A DNA stretch of 64,000 bases from assembly GCA_947493195.1 (NCBI GenBank), contig CANLQG010000003.1, forward strand, positions 186,001-250,000. The letters are read 5' to 3'. This DNA comes from an uncultured Sphingomonadaceae bacterium (GTDB lineage: Bacteria; Pseudomonadota; Alphaproteobacteria; Sphingomonadales; Sphingomonadaceae). Positions 9,617-18,983 of the stretch are shown here, piece after piece; the first letter of the stretch is position 1, and each line of letters begins with the position of its first letter. Position numbers and translations under genes: made by a program. The notes beneath the pieces are model-generated. The model did no database searches. It saw only the letters and a program-made list of their open reading frames with translations, and had not been told where the DNA came from.

Positions 9617-9715
9617 TGGCAAAAACCGGCACCAAAAGCCTGCTTGTCTCGTCAGCAGCAGGCTCTAACCTCGCGGCATGAGACATCTTCCCATGACGGC
9701 CCCCTCTGCTGAGCG

Positions 9716-10474
9716 ATGACGCGCAAGGCAGTCCTCGTAACCGGCGGCGCAAAACGTGTTGGCGCGGCATTCTGCAGGCGGTTTGCAGAGGCCGGCTGGC
9801 ATGTCGTCATCCATTGCAACAAGTCGCTTGAAGGGGCGCAGAAGCTCGCAGCCGATCTGCCCAGCGCACAGGTGGCACAGTGCGACCTTCTCGATTCCGA
9901 TGCAGCGAAGGATATGGTGCGCAACCTGGCCATTGAATTGGACGACTGGCGCTGCCTCATCAATTCTGCGTCCATTTTCGATCCCGATGATGTGTCCGCG
10001 ATCGATATCGAGACGAACCGGCGGGCCATGCAGATCAATGCCGCCTCCCCGGCGCTGCTGGCGCAGGTCTTTTTCGCCGATGCGCGCAGTCAGGCCGGCC
10101 GCCGTGTGGTGCAGGTGACAGACCAGAAGCTTGCCAATCTCAACCCGGACTTCTTCAGCTATACGATGAGCAAGGCCGCAGCCGACATTGCCGCACGGAT
10201 GCTGGCGATGGCGCACGACGGCGAGGACCGCGTATACACACTGGCGCCCGGCGCAATCCTGCCCAGTCACGATCAGAGCAGCGAGGAAGCGCAGCGGTCG
10301 CACCGGCTGAACCTTCTTGAACGGCACACCCAGCCGGATGAGGTCGCCGATGCCGCGCTGTTCCTTGCCGAGGGACCGCTTGCCAGCGGCCAGTCACTTT
10401 ACGTGGATTCCGGCCAGCATCTGCTGAACCAGCCGCGCGACGTGATCTATCTTGAAAGAGAAGGCGGCGATTGA
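9716..10474 (+). CDS. short-chain dehydrogenase/reductase, pteridine-reductase (FolM)-like
   Basis: A 252-aa classical SDR with the NADP-binding motif TGGAKRVGAAF, where an Arg after Lys suggests NADPH. NSAS (about residues 82-85) stands in the usual NNAG position. The active-site motif is YTMSKAA and the C-terminus has LYVDSGQHL. The TGGAKRVG and YVDSGQHL signatures are typical of pteridine/dihydromonapterin reductases, so FolM-like pterin reduction is the best guess; a generic SDR remains possible. It is joined to the cytochrome b gene by a TGATG overlap, and the next gene encodes a molybdopterin enzyme, an interesting pterin-pterin neighbourhood. Confidence 0.82.
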   Translation: MTRKAVLVTGGAKRVGAAFCRRFAEAGWHVVIHCNKSLEGAQKLAADLPSAQVAQCDLLDSDAAKDMVRNLAIELDDWRCLINSASIFDPDDVSAIDIETNRRAMQINAASPALLAQVFFADARSQAGRRVVQVTDQKLANLNPDFFSYTMSKAAADIAARMLAMAHDGEDRVYTLAPGAILPSHDQSSEEAQRSHRLNLLERHTQPDEVADAALFLAEGPLASGQSLYVDSGQHLLNQPRDVIYLEREGGD

Positions 10475-11148
10475 TGGAAAAGCGAGGAAAGCGCCACGCC
10501 CTGTCCACGCGTATCTGGCACTGGATCAACGCCATCAGCGTGATCATACTCTTCATGAGCGGGCTGAATATCTCCAACGCACACCGAAGGCTTTACTGGG
10601 GCGACAGCGGCTTCGCTCCGGAACAGGCCTGGCTGGAAGTCCCGCGTTTCCCCGGCTGGGCCACGATCCCCGACTATTACAGTCTTGCGGCAGCGCGGGA
10701 CTGGCACGTAGTCTTCGCCCTGGTGTTCGGGTTTTCCCTGCTCGCCTTCATGATCCTTGCCTTCGCGAACGGTCACATGAAGCGAGACATCTTCGCCAGA
10801 GCGCGGGAATGGAAGCCCGCGAACATCTGGCACGATGTCAGGGAACACCTGAAATTCAATTTCGATCACGGCGAAGGCAAATACAATATCCTGCAAAAGA
10901 TCGCCTACGCCGGGACCATCCTTGTGCTTATCCCAGTGATGATTTTTACCGGAATGGTAATGAGCCCCGGTATGGAGGCCGCCTGGCCATGGTTGACCGA
11001 CGTGTTCGGCGGCAGGCAGAGCGCCCGCTCGATCCATTTCCTGGCCGCATGGGGGCTGTTTGTCTTTTTCGTCGTCCATGTGCTGCTGGTGCTGGCTTCG
11101 GGGCCGGTCAAGCAGATCAGGGACATGATCACCGGAGGGAAGGAATGA
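10474..11148 (+). CDS. cytochrome b561/HyaC-like di-haem membrane subunit
   Basis: A 224-aa membrane protein beginning MEKRGKRHALSTRIWHWINA. It has about four helices with haem-ligand histidines (STRIWHWINAISVIILF, AARDWHVVFALVFGF, ARSIHFLAAWGLFVFFVVHV) typical of the Ni/Fe-hydrogenase-type cytochrome b family. It probably passes electrons between the quinone pool and the Moco lipoprotein encoded next, with which it overlaps by ATGA. A TTG three bases upstream is an alternative start, but ATG 10474 fits the coupling with the SDR gene. Confidence 0.88.
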   Translation: MEKRGKRHALSTRIWHWINAISVIILFMSGLNISNAHRRLYWGDSGFAPEQAWLEVPRFPGWATIPDYYSLAAARDWHVVFALVFGFSLLAFMILAFANGHMKRDIFARAREWKPANIWHDVREHLKFNFDHGEGKYNILQKIAYAGTILVLIPVMIFTGMVMSPGMEAAWPWLTDVFGGRQSARSIHFLAAWGLFVFFVVHVLLVLASGPVKQIRDMITGGKE

Positions 11149-11888
11149 TGCAGCGTCGCAATTTCCTGGTGGCGGGTTTCGCCGCGTTCCTCGCGGGTTG
11201 CAACGAAATTGGCAAGTCGGACTGGTTTGGCAAGGTGGTGGAAGGGGCGCAAGGGTGGCACCGCGGCCTGCACCGCGCGCTGGGCGGTGGTCGCATTGCG
11301 ATGGCCCCGGAATATACCCGCGCCGATCTGTCACCCTATTTTCGCGGCAACGGCAGCCTGACCGTCGATACCGAAGCCTACCGCGAGGCGGAGGCACAGG
11401 GCTTTGTAAACTGGCAACTGTCCATCGGTGGTCTCGTGAATAATCCGGGCGCACTATCCATGAAGGATATTGGCGCGCTGCCCCAGCGGACACAGATTAC
11501 CCGCCACGATTGCGTGGAAGGCTGGAGCGCTATCGGTGAATGGACCGGACCGCAGCTTTCCACCATACTGGAGGCAGCAGGCGTCCAGCCGGAAGCGAAC
11601 TTCATCGTGTTTCGCTGCGCCGACAACCTGAACGGCGCAGACTATTACGAAAGCTGCGATATGGACGATGCCTTCCATGCGCAGACGATCATCGCTCATC
11701 GCCTGAATGGTGAAGCGCTGCCGGTTAAAAACGGTGCTCCCCTGCGCCTGCGGATCGAACGCCAGCTTGGCTACAAACATGCGAAATACCTGACCGGTAT
11801 CGAAGCCGTGGCCAGCCTTGATGATATCGAAGGGGGAAATGGCGGATATTGGGAGGATCGCGGCTATCAGTGGTATGCCGGGATTTGA
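11145..11888 (+). CDS. molybdopterin-dependent sulfite-oxidase-fold lipoprotein
   Basis: A 247-aa oxidoreductase of the SUOX/MsrP-type molybdopterin fold. The cysteine that should coordinate molybdenum lies in ITRHDCVEGWSAIGEWTG (C123). Later conserved parts include FRCADN, YYESCDMDDAFH and GAPLRLRIERQLGYKHAKY. The N-terminus MMQRRNFLVAGFAAFLAGCN combines a twin-arginine-like RRNFL motif with a lipobox ending at C19, so it is probably a Tat-exported, lipid-anchored periplasmic enzyme. It is coupled to the cytochrome b gene, giving an MsrPQ-like pair with a different membrane subunit. Substrate unknown. Confidence 0.9.
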   Translation: MMQRRNFLVAGFAAFLAGCNEIGKSDWFGKVVEGAQGWHRGLHRALGGGRIAMAPEYTRADLSPYFRGNGSLTVDTEAYREAEAQGFVNWQLSIGGLVNNPGALSMKDIGALPQRTQITRHDCVEGWSAIGEWTGPQLSTILEAAGVQPEANFIVFRCADNLNGADYYESCDMDDAFHAQTIIAHRLNGEALPVKNGAPLRLRIERQLGYKHAKYLTGIEAVASLDDIEGGNGGYWEDRGYQWYAGI

Positions 11889-11900
11889 CGGCGCTATCCG

Positions 11901-12341
11901 TCAGCCAGGCGGATAGACCCTGTTCATGGCTTTCCAGTTAAGGCGAACCAGTTCTTCGAGCACGGCGAGGTCCACGTCGGCCAGCTTGTTGACGTAAAGG
12001 CAGCTTGCGCCCTTCGAATACTTTCCTAGCCGCGCCAGCAGTTCGTCGTTCATCCTGCCTGTAGCCTCGTCGCAATAGCCCCCCATCAGATATATCGAAT
12101 GCTTCGCCTTGCGCGGAGAGAAGCCGGTGCGCAGGAAGTCCCCCTCCCGACCGCTGTCGTACTTGTAGTGATACTGGCCATAGCCGATCATCGACGGCCC
12201 CCACATGACCGGCTCCTCCGCAGTGACACGGCGAAACAGCGCATCCAGTTGGCGCGCTTCATCGCGTTTGCGCTCGTGATCGATCCCGTCGATAAACTGC
12301 TGGACGCTGATTTGCGTCGGCTGGGTCTTGTTCGCGCTCAT
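11901..12341 (-). CDS. DUF1801 domain protein
   Basis: A 146-aa soluble protein. The central part EEPVMWGPSMIGYGQYHYKY, then GREGDFLRTGFSPRKAKHSIYLMGGY, is the characteristic DUF1801 (YdhG-like) signature. Family function is not established. The chosen start at 12341 (MSANKTQPTQ) excludes a very long upstream reading frame antisense to the CFA synthase gene. It is convergent with the Moco lipoprotein gene, with 12 bp between stops. Confidence 0.85.
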   Translation of the reverse strand: MSANKTQPTQISVQQFIDGIDHERKRDEARQLDALFRRVTAEEPVMWGPSMIGYGQYHYKYDSGREGDFLRTGFSPRKAKHSIYLMGGYCDEATGRMNDELLARLGKYSKGASCLYVNKLADVDLAVLEELVRLNWKAMNRVYPPG

Positions 12342-12431
12342 GACCACGAAACCTACCCCAGAATTGACACTGCGCCAAACGGTCCGCACACCCTTTTCGA
12401 ACGAAACGAATTTCGGGAGATATCGCTTCTT

Positions 12432-13745
12432 ATGTGGCTGCTGGACAAGATGCTGAATAAACTGATCCGGGCGGGCAAGCTTGTGATCACCGACTACGAC
12501 GGCAAGGTTTACGAATACGGTCCCGGCGGTGACGTGAACGGCGCATATGGCGAGCCGATCAAGGTGCGCCTGACAGACAAGAAGGCCAGCAGCCATATCG
12601 CCCGCTATCCGCAGGTCGGCGCCGGAGAGGCCTATATGTGGGGCTGGCTTATCGTTGAAGAACCCCACGATATCCGTGACATGGTGCTGTATGTCACCAG
12701 CCAAGCCAAGGTGCACGGCGACAAGGCCCTGCAGCCACAGGGCACGCTGAAGCGCCTGGCGCAGAAGACTGCAGCGAAGATCGACAGCGTCAACCTGAAG
12801 ACCAAGGCGCGCAAGAACGCGGAGCATACCTACAACCTGACGCGGCGCCTGTACGAGCTGTTCCTCGACGAGGACCGGCAGTACACGATGGGTTACTACC
12901 GCGACACGTCGAACTCGCTGGAGAAGGCCCAGCTGGACAAGAAGGCGCACATCGCGGCCAAGATGTACATGCAGAAAGCGCGCGAGATGGACCGCCCGCT
13001 CCGCGTGCTGGATATCGGCTGCGGCTGGGGCGGCCTCGCGCTCTATCTCAACAAGCATTACGGTGCAGAAGTGCTGGGTGTGGCGCTGGCGCCAGACCAG
13101 ATCGCTTTCTGCAAGGAGCGGGCGAAGGAAGCGGGCGTTTCCGACAAGGTGAAGTTCGCACTGATGGACTACCGTGATGTCGAGGGCACGTTCGACCGGA
13201 TCAGCTCGGTCGGCCTGCTGGAGCATGTCGGCACCCCGCATTACCCTGAATTCATGAAGAAAACGCACGAGCTGCTGGCACCAAAGGGCGTTATGTTCAG
13301 CCATTGCTGCGGGCGCGCCGGCCCTCCCGGCTTCACCGACGCATGGACGCGCAAGTACATCTTCCCCGGCGGCTATATCCCCGCCCTGTCTGAACTGGTT
13401 ACGGAGAGCGAGAAGGCAGGCTGGCAGATCATGGATGTGGAGGCCATGCGCTTCCACTACAGCCACACGCTGGAGGAATGGTACAACCGCACCACCATGC
13501 ATGAGGAAGAACTGGTCGAGCTGTACGACGAGGAATTCTTCCGCATGTGGCAGTTCTACCTTGCCGGAGCAGAGCAGAGCTTCCGCCACGGCACGCTGGT
13601 GAACTGGCAGATCCAGTACGTGAAGGAGCGCGACGCTATTCCGATGACGGGTGACTACGTCTACGAGGAAAGCGCTCGGCTGCGGGGCTTGGAAGAACCG
13701 CCACAGTCGCACCTCGATCCGGCGCTGAAGGAAGCGGCGGAATAG
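12432..13745 (+). CDS. cyclopropane-fatty-acyl-phospholipid synthase paralogue 1
   Basis: A 437-aa CFA synthase-family methyltransferase. SAM motif I is VLDIGCGWGGLALYLNKHYG, then SVGLLEHVGTPHYPEF and WTRKYIFPGGYIPALSE, all family hallmarks. The N-terminal lipid-binding domain has GEAYMWGWL. In place of the usual HHYDIGN motif this copy has AEHTYNLTRRLYELFLDED, a divergence shared with a CFA-like subfamily whose lipid substrate may differ. It starts at ATG 12432 after GGGAGA and precedes a second CFA gene by 16 bp. Confidence 0.92.
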   Translation: MWLLDKMLNKLIRAGKLVITDYDGKVYEYGPGGDVNGAYGEPIKVRLTDKKASSHIARYPQVGAGEAYMWGWLIVEEPHDIRDMVLYVTSQAKVHGDKALQPQGTLKRLAQKTAAKIDSVNLKTKARKNAEHTYNLTRRLYELFLDEDRQYTMGYYRDTSNSLEKAQLDKKAHIAAKMYMQKAREMDRPLRVLDIGCGWGGLALYLNKHYGAEVLGVALAPDQIAFCKERAKEAGVSDKVKFALMDYRDVEGTFDRISSVGLLEHVGTPHYPEFMKKTHELLAPKGVMFSHCCGRAGPPGFTDAWTRKYIFPGGYIPALSELVTESEKAGWQIMDVEAMRFHYSHTLEEWYNRTTMHEEELVELYDEEFFRMWQFYLAGAEQSFRHGTLVNWQIQYVKERDAIPMTGDYVYEESARLRGLEEPPQSHLDPALKEAAE

Positions 13746-13761
13746 AGCGGAGAGGGGGCGA

Positions 13762-15009
13762 ATGAGCCAGACCCTGATCGACCGGCTGATCGGCAAGGCC
13801 ATCACGCAAGGCACGTTGAAGCTGACCCTGCACGATGGCCGCACGTCCACCTACGGCACGCCGCATCCGGACTATCCCGACGTCGAAATCCGCCTGGCGG
13901 ACAGCAAGGTGATCCGCGACATCGCGCTCGACACAAAGCTGGGCGTGGGCGAGGCCTACATGGATGGCCGCATCATCATGGAGCGCGGCGGGATCATGGA
14001 ACTGATCGAACTGGCGCGGCGCAATGCCCCATGGGAAGCCAAGGGCGGCTTTGGCCAGATGGCGCCGCATCGCAAGGTGCTGAAACGCCTCGCCTATATC
14101 AAGGACAGCGTGAACAACTCCTTCAAATCGAAGGACAATGTCGCCCATCACTACGACATAGGCAACGATCTGTACAAGCTGATGCTGGATGAAGATCACA
14201 TGCAGTATTCGTGTGCCTACTGGCCGCGGGAGGGGATGACGCTGGGCGAAGCGCAGGAGGCGAAGCTGGCCCACATCGCCGCCAAGCTGATGCTGGAGCC
14301 AGGCAACCACGTGCTGGATATCGGCTGCGGCTGGGGCGGCATGGCCATCTTCCTTGCCAGCCGCGCCGATGTGAAAGTGACCGGGATCACGCTGAGCGAG
14401 GAACAGCTCGCACTCGCCCGCGAACGGGCCGAGGCGGCGGGCGTATCTGACAAGGTGACGTTCGAACTGGTTGACTACCGTGACCTTGCGGCGCGCGGAG
14501 AGACTTACGATCGCATCGTGTCCATCGGCATGTTCGAACATGTCGGGGTGCCGCAGTACGAGACGTTCTATCGCCATTGCGCCCGGATGCTGAGCGGTGA
14601 CGGCGTAATGCTGCTGCACACCATAGGTCGCTTCGGCAGCCCGGTGGCGGCAGAGGCGTTCACGCGCAAGTATATCTTCCCCGGCGGCTACATTCCGGCG
14701 CTCAGCCAGATGATGGAAGCCAGCCAGAAAGTGCGCCTGATAGCGACCGACGTGGAAGTGCTGCGCTTGCATTACGCCAGGACGCTGCGCGAATGGTATG
14801 CCCGGTGCATGAAACATCGCGAGAAGATCGTCGCGATGTTCGACGAGCGGTTCTTCCGCATGTGGACCTTCTACCTTGCGGCGGCGACGTCCACGTTCGA
14901 ATGGGGCGGACTGTGCAACTTCCAGGTGCAGTACAGCCGCAACCGCTACGCCCTGCCGCTGACGCGCGACTACATGGAACAAGCAGAGCGCAAGCTGCTT
15001 TCCAGCTAG
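13762..15009 (+). CDS. cfa: cyclopropane-fatty-acyl-phospholipid synthase paralogue 2
   Basis: A 415-aa enzyme that transfers a methylene from SAM to the cis double bond of phospholipid acyl chains. It has the canonical NVAHHYDIGNDLYKLMLDED, VLDIGCGWGGMAIFLA, SIGMFEHVG and FTRKYIFPGGYIPALSQ. The protein retains the motif missing from the upstream paralogue, so it is the better candidate for the classical activity. It is preceded by GGAGAGGGGGCGA and followed after 3 bp by a MATE exporter. Confidence 0.95.
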   Translation: MSQTLIDRLIGKAITQGTLKLTLHDGRTSTYGTPHPDYPDVEIRLADSKVIRDIALDTKLGVGEAYMDGRIIMERGGIMELIELARRNAPWEAKGGFGQMAPHRKVLKRLAYIKDSVNNSFKSKDNVAHHYDIGNDLYKLMLDEDHMQYSCAYWPREGMTLGEAQEAKLAHIAAKLMLEPGNHVLDIGCGWGGMAIFLASRADVKVTGITLSEEQLALARERAEAAGVSDKVTFELVDYRDLAARGETYDRIVSIGMFEHVGVPQYETFYRHCARMLSGDGVMLLHTIGRFGSPVAAEAFTRKYIFPGGYIPALSQMMEASQKVRLIATDVEVLRLHYARTLREWYARCMKHREKIVAMFDERFFRMWTFYLAAATSTFEWGGLCNFQVQYSRNRYALPLTRDYMEQAERKLLSS

Positions 15010-15012
15010 GTC

Positions 15013-16362
15013 TTGACCGCAACGTCCCCCCTCACCCGGCGCGCGGTGTTCGCGCAGGCCTGGCCGATCATGCTCGGGCAGGCATCGGTGCCGCTTGTCG
15101 GCATTGTCGATACGGCCGTGATCGGGCGAACGGGCGATGCCACCGCGCTGGCTGGCGTGGCCCTTGGCGCGACGATTATCACCTTGGTGTTCTGGACCTT
15201 CGGCTTCCTGCGCATGGGGATGACCGGGCTGACCGCGCAGGCGCAAGGTTCGGGCGACCGCGCAGAGGTGGAGGCTTTGCTGCTGCGCGCGCTCGCCATC
15301 GGCCTTGGGCTCGGCTTTATCCTGCTGGCGGCGAGTTGGCCGATCCGCGAGGCTGCGCTGGCGGTGATGAGCGGGACGCCGCCAGTCGATGCCGAGGCTT
15401 CCGGCTATATGCAGGGACGCTTCATCGGCGCTCCGGCCGCCCTCGCCGTCTATGCCATCAACGGCTGGCTGCTGGGCCTTGGCCGCACGCGAGAGGCGCT
15501 GGCGCTGCAGATCGCGATGAACCTGGCCAACATCGGACTCGACGTGTGGTTTGTCTGGGGAATGGGTCTCAGCGCGTTCGGCGTCGGGCTGGGAACTGCC
15601 TGCGCGGAGCTTATCGCGCTTGCGCTGGGTCTGGTGATCGTTGCGCGCGTTGCAGGTGCTGGCGTGCTGGCGATCATTTCCCGCACACCGCGCAAATTGC
15701 TGACGGACCGGGCCCGCCTGGCGAAGCTGTTCGCTGTTAACCGCGATATCATGATCCGCACGGTCGCCCTGCTCATTCTCTTCACATGGTTTGCCAATTC
15801 GGGCGCGCGCCTGGGAGCGGCAACGTTGGCGGCGAACCATGTCCTGCTACAATTTGTCAGCTTTGCTGCATTTGTGCTCGATGCCTTCGCCTTCACGGCG
15901 GAAGAGCGCGTGGGTAGCGCCTATGGGCGTGGTGATCGCGACCGGTTCCTGCGTGCGATACGCTTGACCGGCGAATTTTCGCTCCTGAGCGGTGCCGCGC
16001 TGGCTCTCTGCTTCCTGCTCCTGGGTGGCCCGCTCATCGACTTTCTCACGACGGATGCGCAGGTGCGCGGCACGGCGAGGGCATTCCTTCCGTATGCCGC
16101 CCTGATACCGCTCATCGGGATGCCTAGCTACATGATGGACGGCGTATTCATCGGCACGACCCGCGGACGGGCGTTGCGCAATGCCGGTGTCGCCGCCACG
16201 GCGATCTATATCGGCATCGATCTGTTGCTGCGACCCTATAACAACACCGGGGTGTGGATTGCCATGACGGCCAGCTACCTCTTGCGTGCAGGCGGCCTGG
16301 CATTGTATTTCCCCGGCTTGCTCAAGGATATCCGCCAGTCAGAGGCCAAGACACCCGTATGA
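15013..16362 (+). CDS. MATE-family efflux transporter
   Basis: A 449-aa protein with about 12 membrane helices. N-terminal AQAWPIMLGQASVPLVGIVD and AVIGRTGDATALAGVALGAT match the MATE/DinF family, which exports drugs or metabolites with Na+ or H+ coupling. The central repeat (HVLLQFVSFAAFVLDAFAFT, then EERVGSAYGRGD) is typical of the DinF branch. The start is a TTG (15013), three bases after the cfa stop; no nearby ATG would keep the first helix intact. It overlaps the next gene by ATGA. Confidence 0.92.
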   Translation: MTATSPLTRRAVFAQAWPIMLGQASVPLVGIVDTAVIGRTGDATALAGVALGATIITLVFWTFGFLRMGMTGLTAQAQGSGDRAEVEALLLRALAIGLGLGFILLAASWPIREAALAVMSGTPPVDAEASGYMQGRFIGAPAALAVYAINGWLLGLGRTREALALQIAMNLANIGLDVWFVWGMGLSAFGVGLGTACAELIALALGLVIVARVAGAGVLAIISRTPRKLLTDRARLAKLFAVNRDIMIRTVALLILFTWFANSGARLGAATLAANHVLLQFVSFAAFVLDAFAFTAEERVGSAYGRGDRDRFLRAIRLTGEFSLLSGAALALCFLLLGGPLIDFLTTDAQVRGTARAFLPYAALIPLIGMPSYMMDGVFIGTTRGRALRNAGVAATAIYIGIDLLLRPYNNTGVWIAMTASYLLRAGGLALYFPGLLKDIRQSEAKTPV

Positions 16363-16916
16363 TACGCAACACGCTGCCCCGCCTCTTCACCCGCGCCCTT
16401 GCCGCCCTGATGCTGGTGCTGGCGACGATGAGCCTGGCCACGCCCGCACAGGCCGACGTGCAGGTCTCGTTTCATTCCTTCAACGGATCGGTTCTCTGGG
16501 GGCGCTACCCGCACACCTTCGTGGTGCTGGAAGGCGAACTGGAGGACGGGACAAGAGTGAATGCGAACTACGGTTTCTCGGCCCGCTACACATCGCAGGC
16601 AATTGCCTCCGGCCCGGCGGAGCACATGATCATGACAGAGACCGAGCGCACCATCGCGGCGACCAATCGGCACTTTACGGTCACGGTGACAGACCAGCAG
16701 TACCGCCGCCTTCTGGCCACCGTGCTGGCATGGCGCGATTACCCCGGCGAATATTACGATCTCGACGAAAACAACTGCATTCACTTCGTCGCAGCTCTGG
16801 CCCGCGTGGTTGGGCTGGATGCCGACGTGCCCGATGATTACCTCCGCCGTCCGAAGGCCTGGCTTAATTACATCGGCCAAAAGAATCCCGGATTGCGGGC
16901 GCGCACGATTCCCTGA
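16359..16916 (+). CDS. exported protein with LRAT/permuted NlpC-P60-like His...Cys signature
   Basis: A 185-aa protein with a signal peptide ending at TPAQA|D (about residue 32). RYPHTFVVLEGELEDGTRVN presents a His (H52) in a beta-hairpin. DENNCIHFVAALARVVG presents a Cys (C140) followed by His 142. A His preceding an N-C-x-H-F-V cysteine motif is the order found in circularly permuted papain-like enzymes such as LRAT/H-rev107 proteins and some permuted NlpC/P60 amidases. This is pattern recognition only; a structure search would decide. Coupled by ATGA to the MATE gene. Confidence 0.68.
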   Translation: MIRNTLPRLFTRALAALMLVLATMSLATPAQADVQVSFHSFNGSVLWGRYPHTFVVLEGELEDGTRVNANYGFSARYTSQAIASGPAEHMIMTETERTIAATNRHFTVTVTDQQYRRLLATVLAWRDYPGEYYDLDENNCIHFVAALARVVGLDADVPDDYLRRPKAWLNYIGQKNPGLRARTIP

Positions 16917-16991
16917 TCGCTACTCGCGTTTGCGGTAAGCGAAATGCGCTGCTAACCGCCGCGGCGCAATTTTCTCCAACGGGATTCGTCC

Positions 16992-18206
<1,215 letters not shown>

Positions 18207-18271
18207 GCCGCCCAAACCGTGACTATCTTGCTGCAACAGCGAGAAAGTTTCACGAACTACGCCGAGCCGTT

Positions 18272-18320
18272 GACTTATCCACCCTTGTCCACTGGCATTT
18301 CGCCAAGAAGTGGATAAGTC
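18272..18320. repeat. inverted repeat containing DnaA-box-like 9-mers
   Basis: Arms GACTTATCCAC (18272-18282) and GTGGATAAGTC (18310-18320) are perfect reverse complements. Each contains TTATCCAC, eight of nine bases of the DnaA box TTATCCACA. TTGTCCAC between them is a third near match, and a smaller TGGC-atttc-GCCA repeat is nested at the centre. A TTGACT overlaps the left arm and could be a -35 element. It could be a DnaA-titrating site, a regulator operator or chance. Confidence 0.55.
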
Positions 18321-18755
18321 GACGCTCGCGCCCTTGCCCGACTCGGCTCTCCGGCGCATTCTCAATTCATCGAGAGCGAAAACGGATCGCCTCCCTGGAT
18401 CGCCTGCCGAGACAGGAAGACGGAAACCGAAGCGAACTCGACGCGATGACAGCATCATTGCGGGGTAGGAAAGGGAAAGCGGAGCCTTCGGGCGACACCA
18501 TCCCGGACCGTTGAGACCGCGACGATCTATCATCGGACAGCCGGAGCGATGAACCCCGGTGTCGATGGATCGAGGCGCAGCTTGCTGCAACACGAACCGC
18601 TTGAGACGCCAAGGTAACAGCCCCGGTTGCGGACAGGCAGCCAGACCTGTCGGGACCGGCCTCAGGCCCCCTGACTTGTCAAGGCACCGGTCCGGCACCG
18701 GCGCGAGCGCCGGGCGACATATCCTGATGGCCAAACCCGCAAGGGGGAGGAACAG

Positions 18756-18806
18756 ATGGAGACACGCCAGGCGATAAGCGTTCTTTCGAGAGCCCACCGC
18801 CGGTGA
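18756..18806 (+). CDS. candidate 16-codon small ORF before a terminator
   Basis: An ATG preceded by GGGGGAGGAACAG (near-perfect Shine-Dalgarno, five-base spacing) opens METRQAISVLSRAHRR and stops five bases before a strong terminator hairpin. The position resembles a leader peptide or a small protein encoded on an sRNA. A second overlapping small frame (ATG 18727) reads MAKPARGRNRWRHARR. Neither is recognised. Confidence 0.35.
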   Translation: METRQAISVLSRAHRR

Positions 18807-18810
18807 GAGT

Positions 18811-18840
18811 GGGGTCGGTAGCGATACCGACCCCATTTTT
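18811..18840 (+). terminator. Rho-independent terminator
   Basis: A perfect 10-bp stem (GGGGTCGGTA / TACCGACCCC) with loop GCGA is followed by ATTTTT. It is more than 600 bp past argG and 140 bp before rlpA, so it most likely ends a separate short transcript. Confidence 0.93.
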
Positions 18841-18983
18841 CGTCCGTAGGACAGCGATCGTTCCCCGACTGCTTCTCAATTCGTCGCATTTTCGCCTCAT
18901 TTTGCGCCGGATTGCCCTAACGAAGCGGCCACTTCCCCTCCCCGGACTCGGACTCTTAACCGCTGTGCGCTATCCCCGCCGCC

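Larger units (their letters stand above)
18207..18983. other. 777-bp non-coding region, probably transcribed structured RNA
   Basis: No convincing protein gene covers this stretch between argG and rlpA. It contains a DnaA-box-like inverted repeat (18272-18320), GC-rich hairpins (GGACCGG...CCGGTCC; CCGGCGCGAGCGCCGG), a purine-rich Shine-Dalgarno with a 16-codon ORF (18756-18806), and a perfect terminator at 18811-18840. The last 140 bp before rlpA show no further element. I compared it by eye with tmRNA, RNase P RNA, SRP RNA and 6S RNA and saw no defining motif. Confidence 0.55.

Noticed and set aside
7475..9622. Long minus-strand open frame (about 715 codons) opposite nadE
   Set aside because: It is the GC-rich antisense shadow of nadE; the plus strand has all catalytic motifs and the minus translation has no recognisable domain.
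10452..11888. Single 478-residue fusion of cytochrome and Moco subunits
   Set aside because: The upstream part of that frame is out of register with the real cytochrome b protein; the Moco gene has its own start at 11145 with a Tat/lipoprotein signal.
11901..13850. 649-codon extension of the DUF1801 frame
   Set aside because: Only the last 146 residues match the family; the rest is antisense to the CFA gene.
13636..15840. Minus-strand frame of about 734 codons across cfa and the MATE gene
   Set aside because: It crosses two good plus-strand genes and has low-complexity His/Gln/Arg composition.
18400..18810. tmRNA, RNase P RNA or SRP RNA in the argG-rlpA spacer
   Set aside because: No tag-peptide sequence, GAGGAAAGTCC core or GGTCAGGTCCGGAAGG core was found; left as an unassigned structured region.
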